This document shows, one piece after another, positions 63,992 through 64,000 of a stretch of 64,000 nt of DNA. Numbering within the stretch: position 1 is the stretch's first letter; each line of letters begins with the position of its first letter. A program made the translations under genes and the position numbers. Source of the stretch: Marinobacter salinisoli (GTDB lineage Bacteria > Pseudomonadota > Gammaproteobacteria > Pseudomonadales > Oleiphilaceae); assembly GCF_017301335.1 (NCBI RefSeq), contig NZ_CP071247.1, positions 1,612,001 through 1,676,000 of the forward strand, in the 5' to 3' direction. Below the pieces are notes generated by a model. That model ran no database searches. It saw nothing but the letters and a program-made list of their open reading frames with translations, and was not told the DNA's origin.

Positions 63992-64000
63992 ATGAAAACC
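63992..64000 (+). CDS. Start of a gene cut by the window edge
   Basis: ATG AAA ACC (Met-Lys-Thr) with AAGGA about 8 nt upstream and a candidate promoter at 63901-63933. Only three codons are visible, so the product cannot be named; the Met-Lys-Thr start suits a signal peptide but proves nothing. Confidence 0.4.

Noticed and set aside
1..64000. CRISPR array, prophage, insertion sequence or defence island
   Set aside because: No spaced direct repeats, transposase, integrase or restriction genes were recognised; the window is core genome.

Overview
The window is a continuous stretch of core chromosome from a marine-type gammaproteobacterium. The gene content and order fit Marinobacter or a close relative best: xseB-ispA-dxs; rsfS-rlmH-mrdA-rodA-rlpA-dacA-ybeD-lipB; rnr-rlmB; rpsF-rpsR-(membrane protein)-rplI; dnaB-alr; an ANR/FNR regulator beside fabB. 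This placement is an inference from gene families and synteny; no database search was run. Coding density is high, GC content is moderate to high, and I see no insertion sequence, prophage, integron, CRISPR array or rRNA. The only RNA genes or elements I can support are one tRNA-Leu(CAG) and a probable S6:S18-binding leader in front of rpsF.

Layout. 1-2.0 kb: isoprenoid precursor genes (dxs partial, ispA) with xseB. 2.1-6 kb: an NRDE protein, a TauE/SafE permease, then lgt-thyA-folA (lipoprotein acylation and thymidylate/folate synthesis). 6-12 kb: a DEAD-box helicase, a thioesterase, a haloalkane-dehalogenase-like hydrolase whose nucleophile is Asn, small hypotheticals, an AI-2E/PerM permease and a secreted peptidoglycan-binding protein. 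12-19.4 kb: ilvD, an HDOD regulator, a LON-domain protein, then a minus-strand operon of two membrane proteins with degenerate GGDEF domains plus a DedA-PAP2 fusion. 19.5-28.7 kb: proA-nadD-rsfS-rlmH, then the elongasome and envelope genes mrdA-rodA-rlpA-dacA, then ybeD and lipB. 28.7-34.5 kb: a GGEEY diguanylate cyclase, an ABC1/UbiB-type kinase, a YqaA protein, a Cache-type chemoreceptor and a glutaredoxin. 34.6-42 kb: a frame-broken small membrane-protein gene, PPi-dependent phosphofructokinase, mpl, ubiX, an LCAD-like acyl-CoA dehydrogenase, a large orphan lipoprotein and tRNA-Leu. 42.3-50.6 kb: rnr-rlmB, the rpsF ribosomal operon, dnaB-alr. 50.6-64 kb: a small hypothetical, an SDR-like protein lacking its catalytic motif, fnr/anr, fabB, an Mpo1-like protein, an AraC regulator, ylqF, a Spy/CpxP-like protein, an RND/MMPL exporter, lipA, metY, a serine hydrolase, and the first codons of a gene running off the right end.

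How the genes work together. Several neighbourhoods are functional units: lateral wall synthesis and recycling (mrdA, rodA, rlpA, dacA, mpl, lgt); lipoate synthesis and transfer (lipB and lipA, here about 31 kb apart); one-carbon and nucleotide supply (thyA, folA); translation and ribosome maturation (rsfS, rlmH, rlmB, rpsF, rpsR, rplI, ylqF, rnr).

I found no convincing new multi-gene system. The signals most worth checking are the Asn-nucleophile dehalogenase homologue, the tandem degenerate GGDEF operon with a DedA-PAP2 protein, a small coiled-coil/membrane gene whose three frame breaks can each be repaired by lengthening a 3-nt homopolymer by one base, a nested inverted repeat that covers the ribosome binding site of the acyl-CoA dehydrogenase gene, and palindromic promoter regions near 11.47, 29.96 and 63.91 kb.
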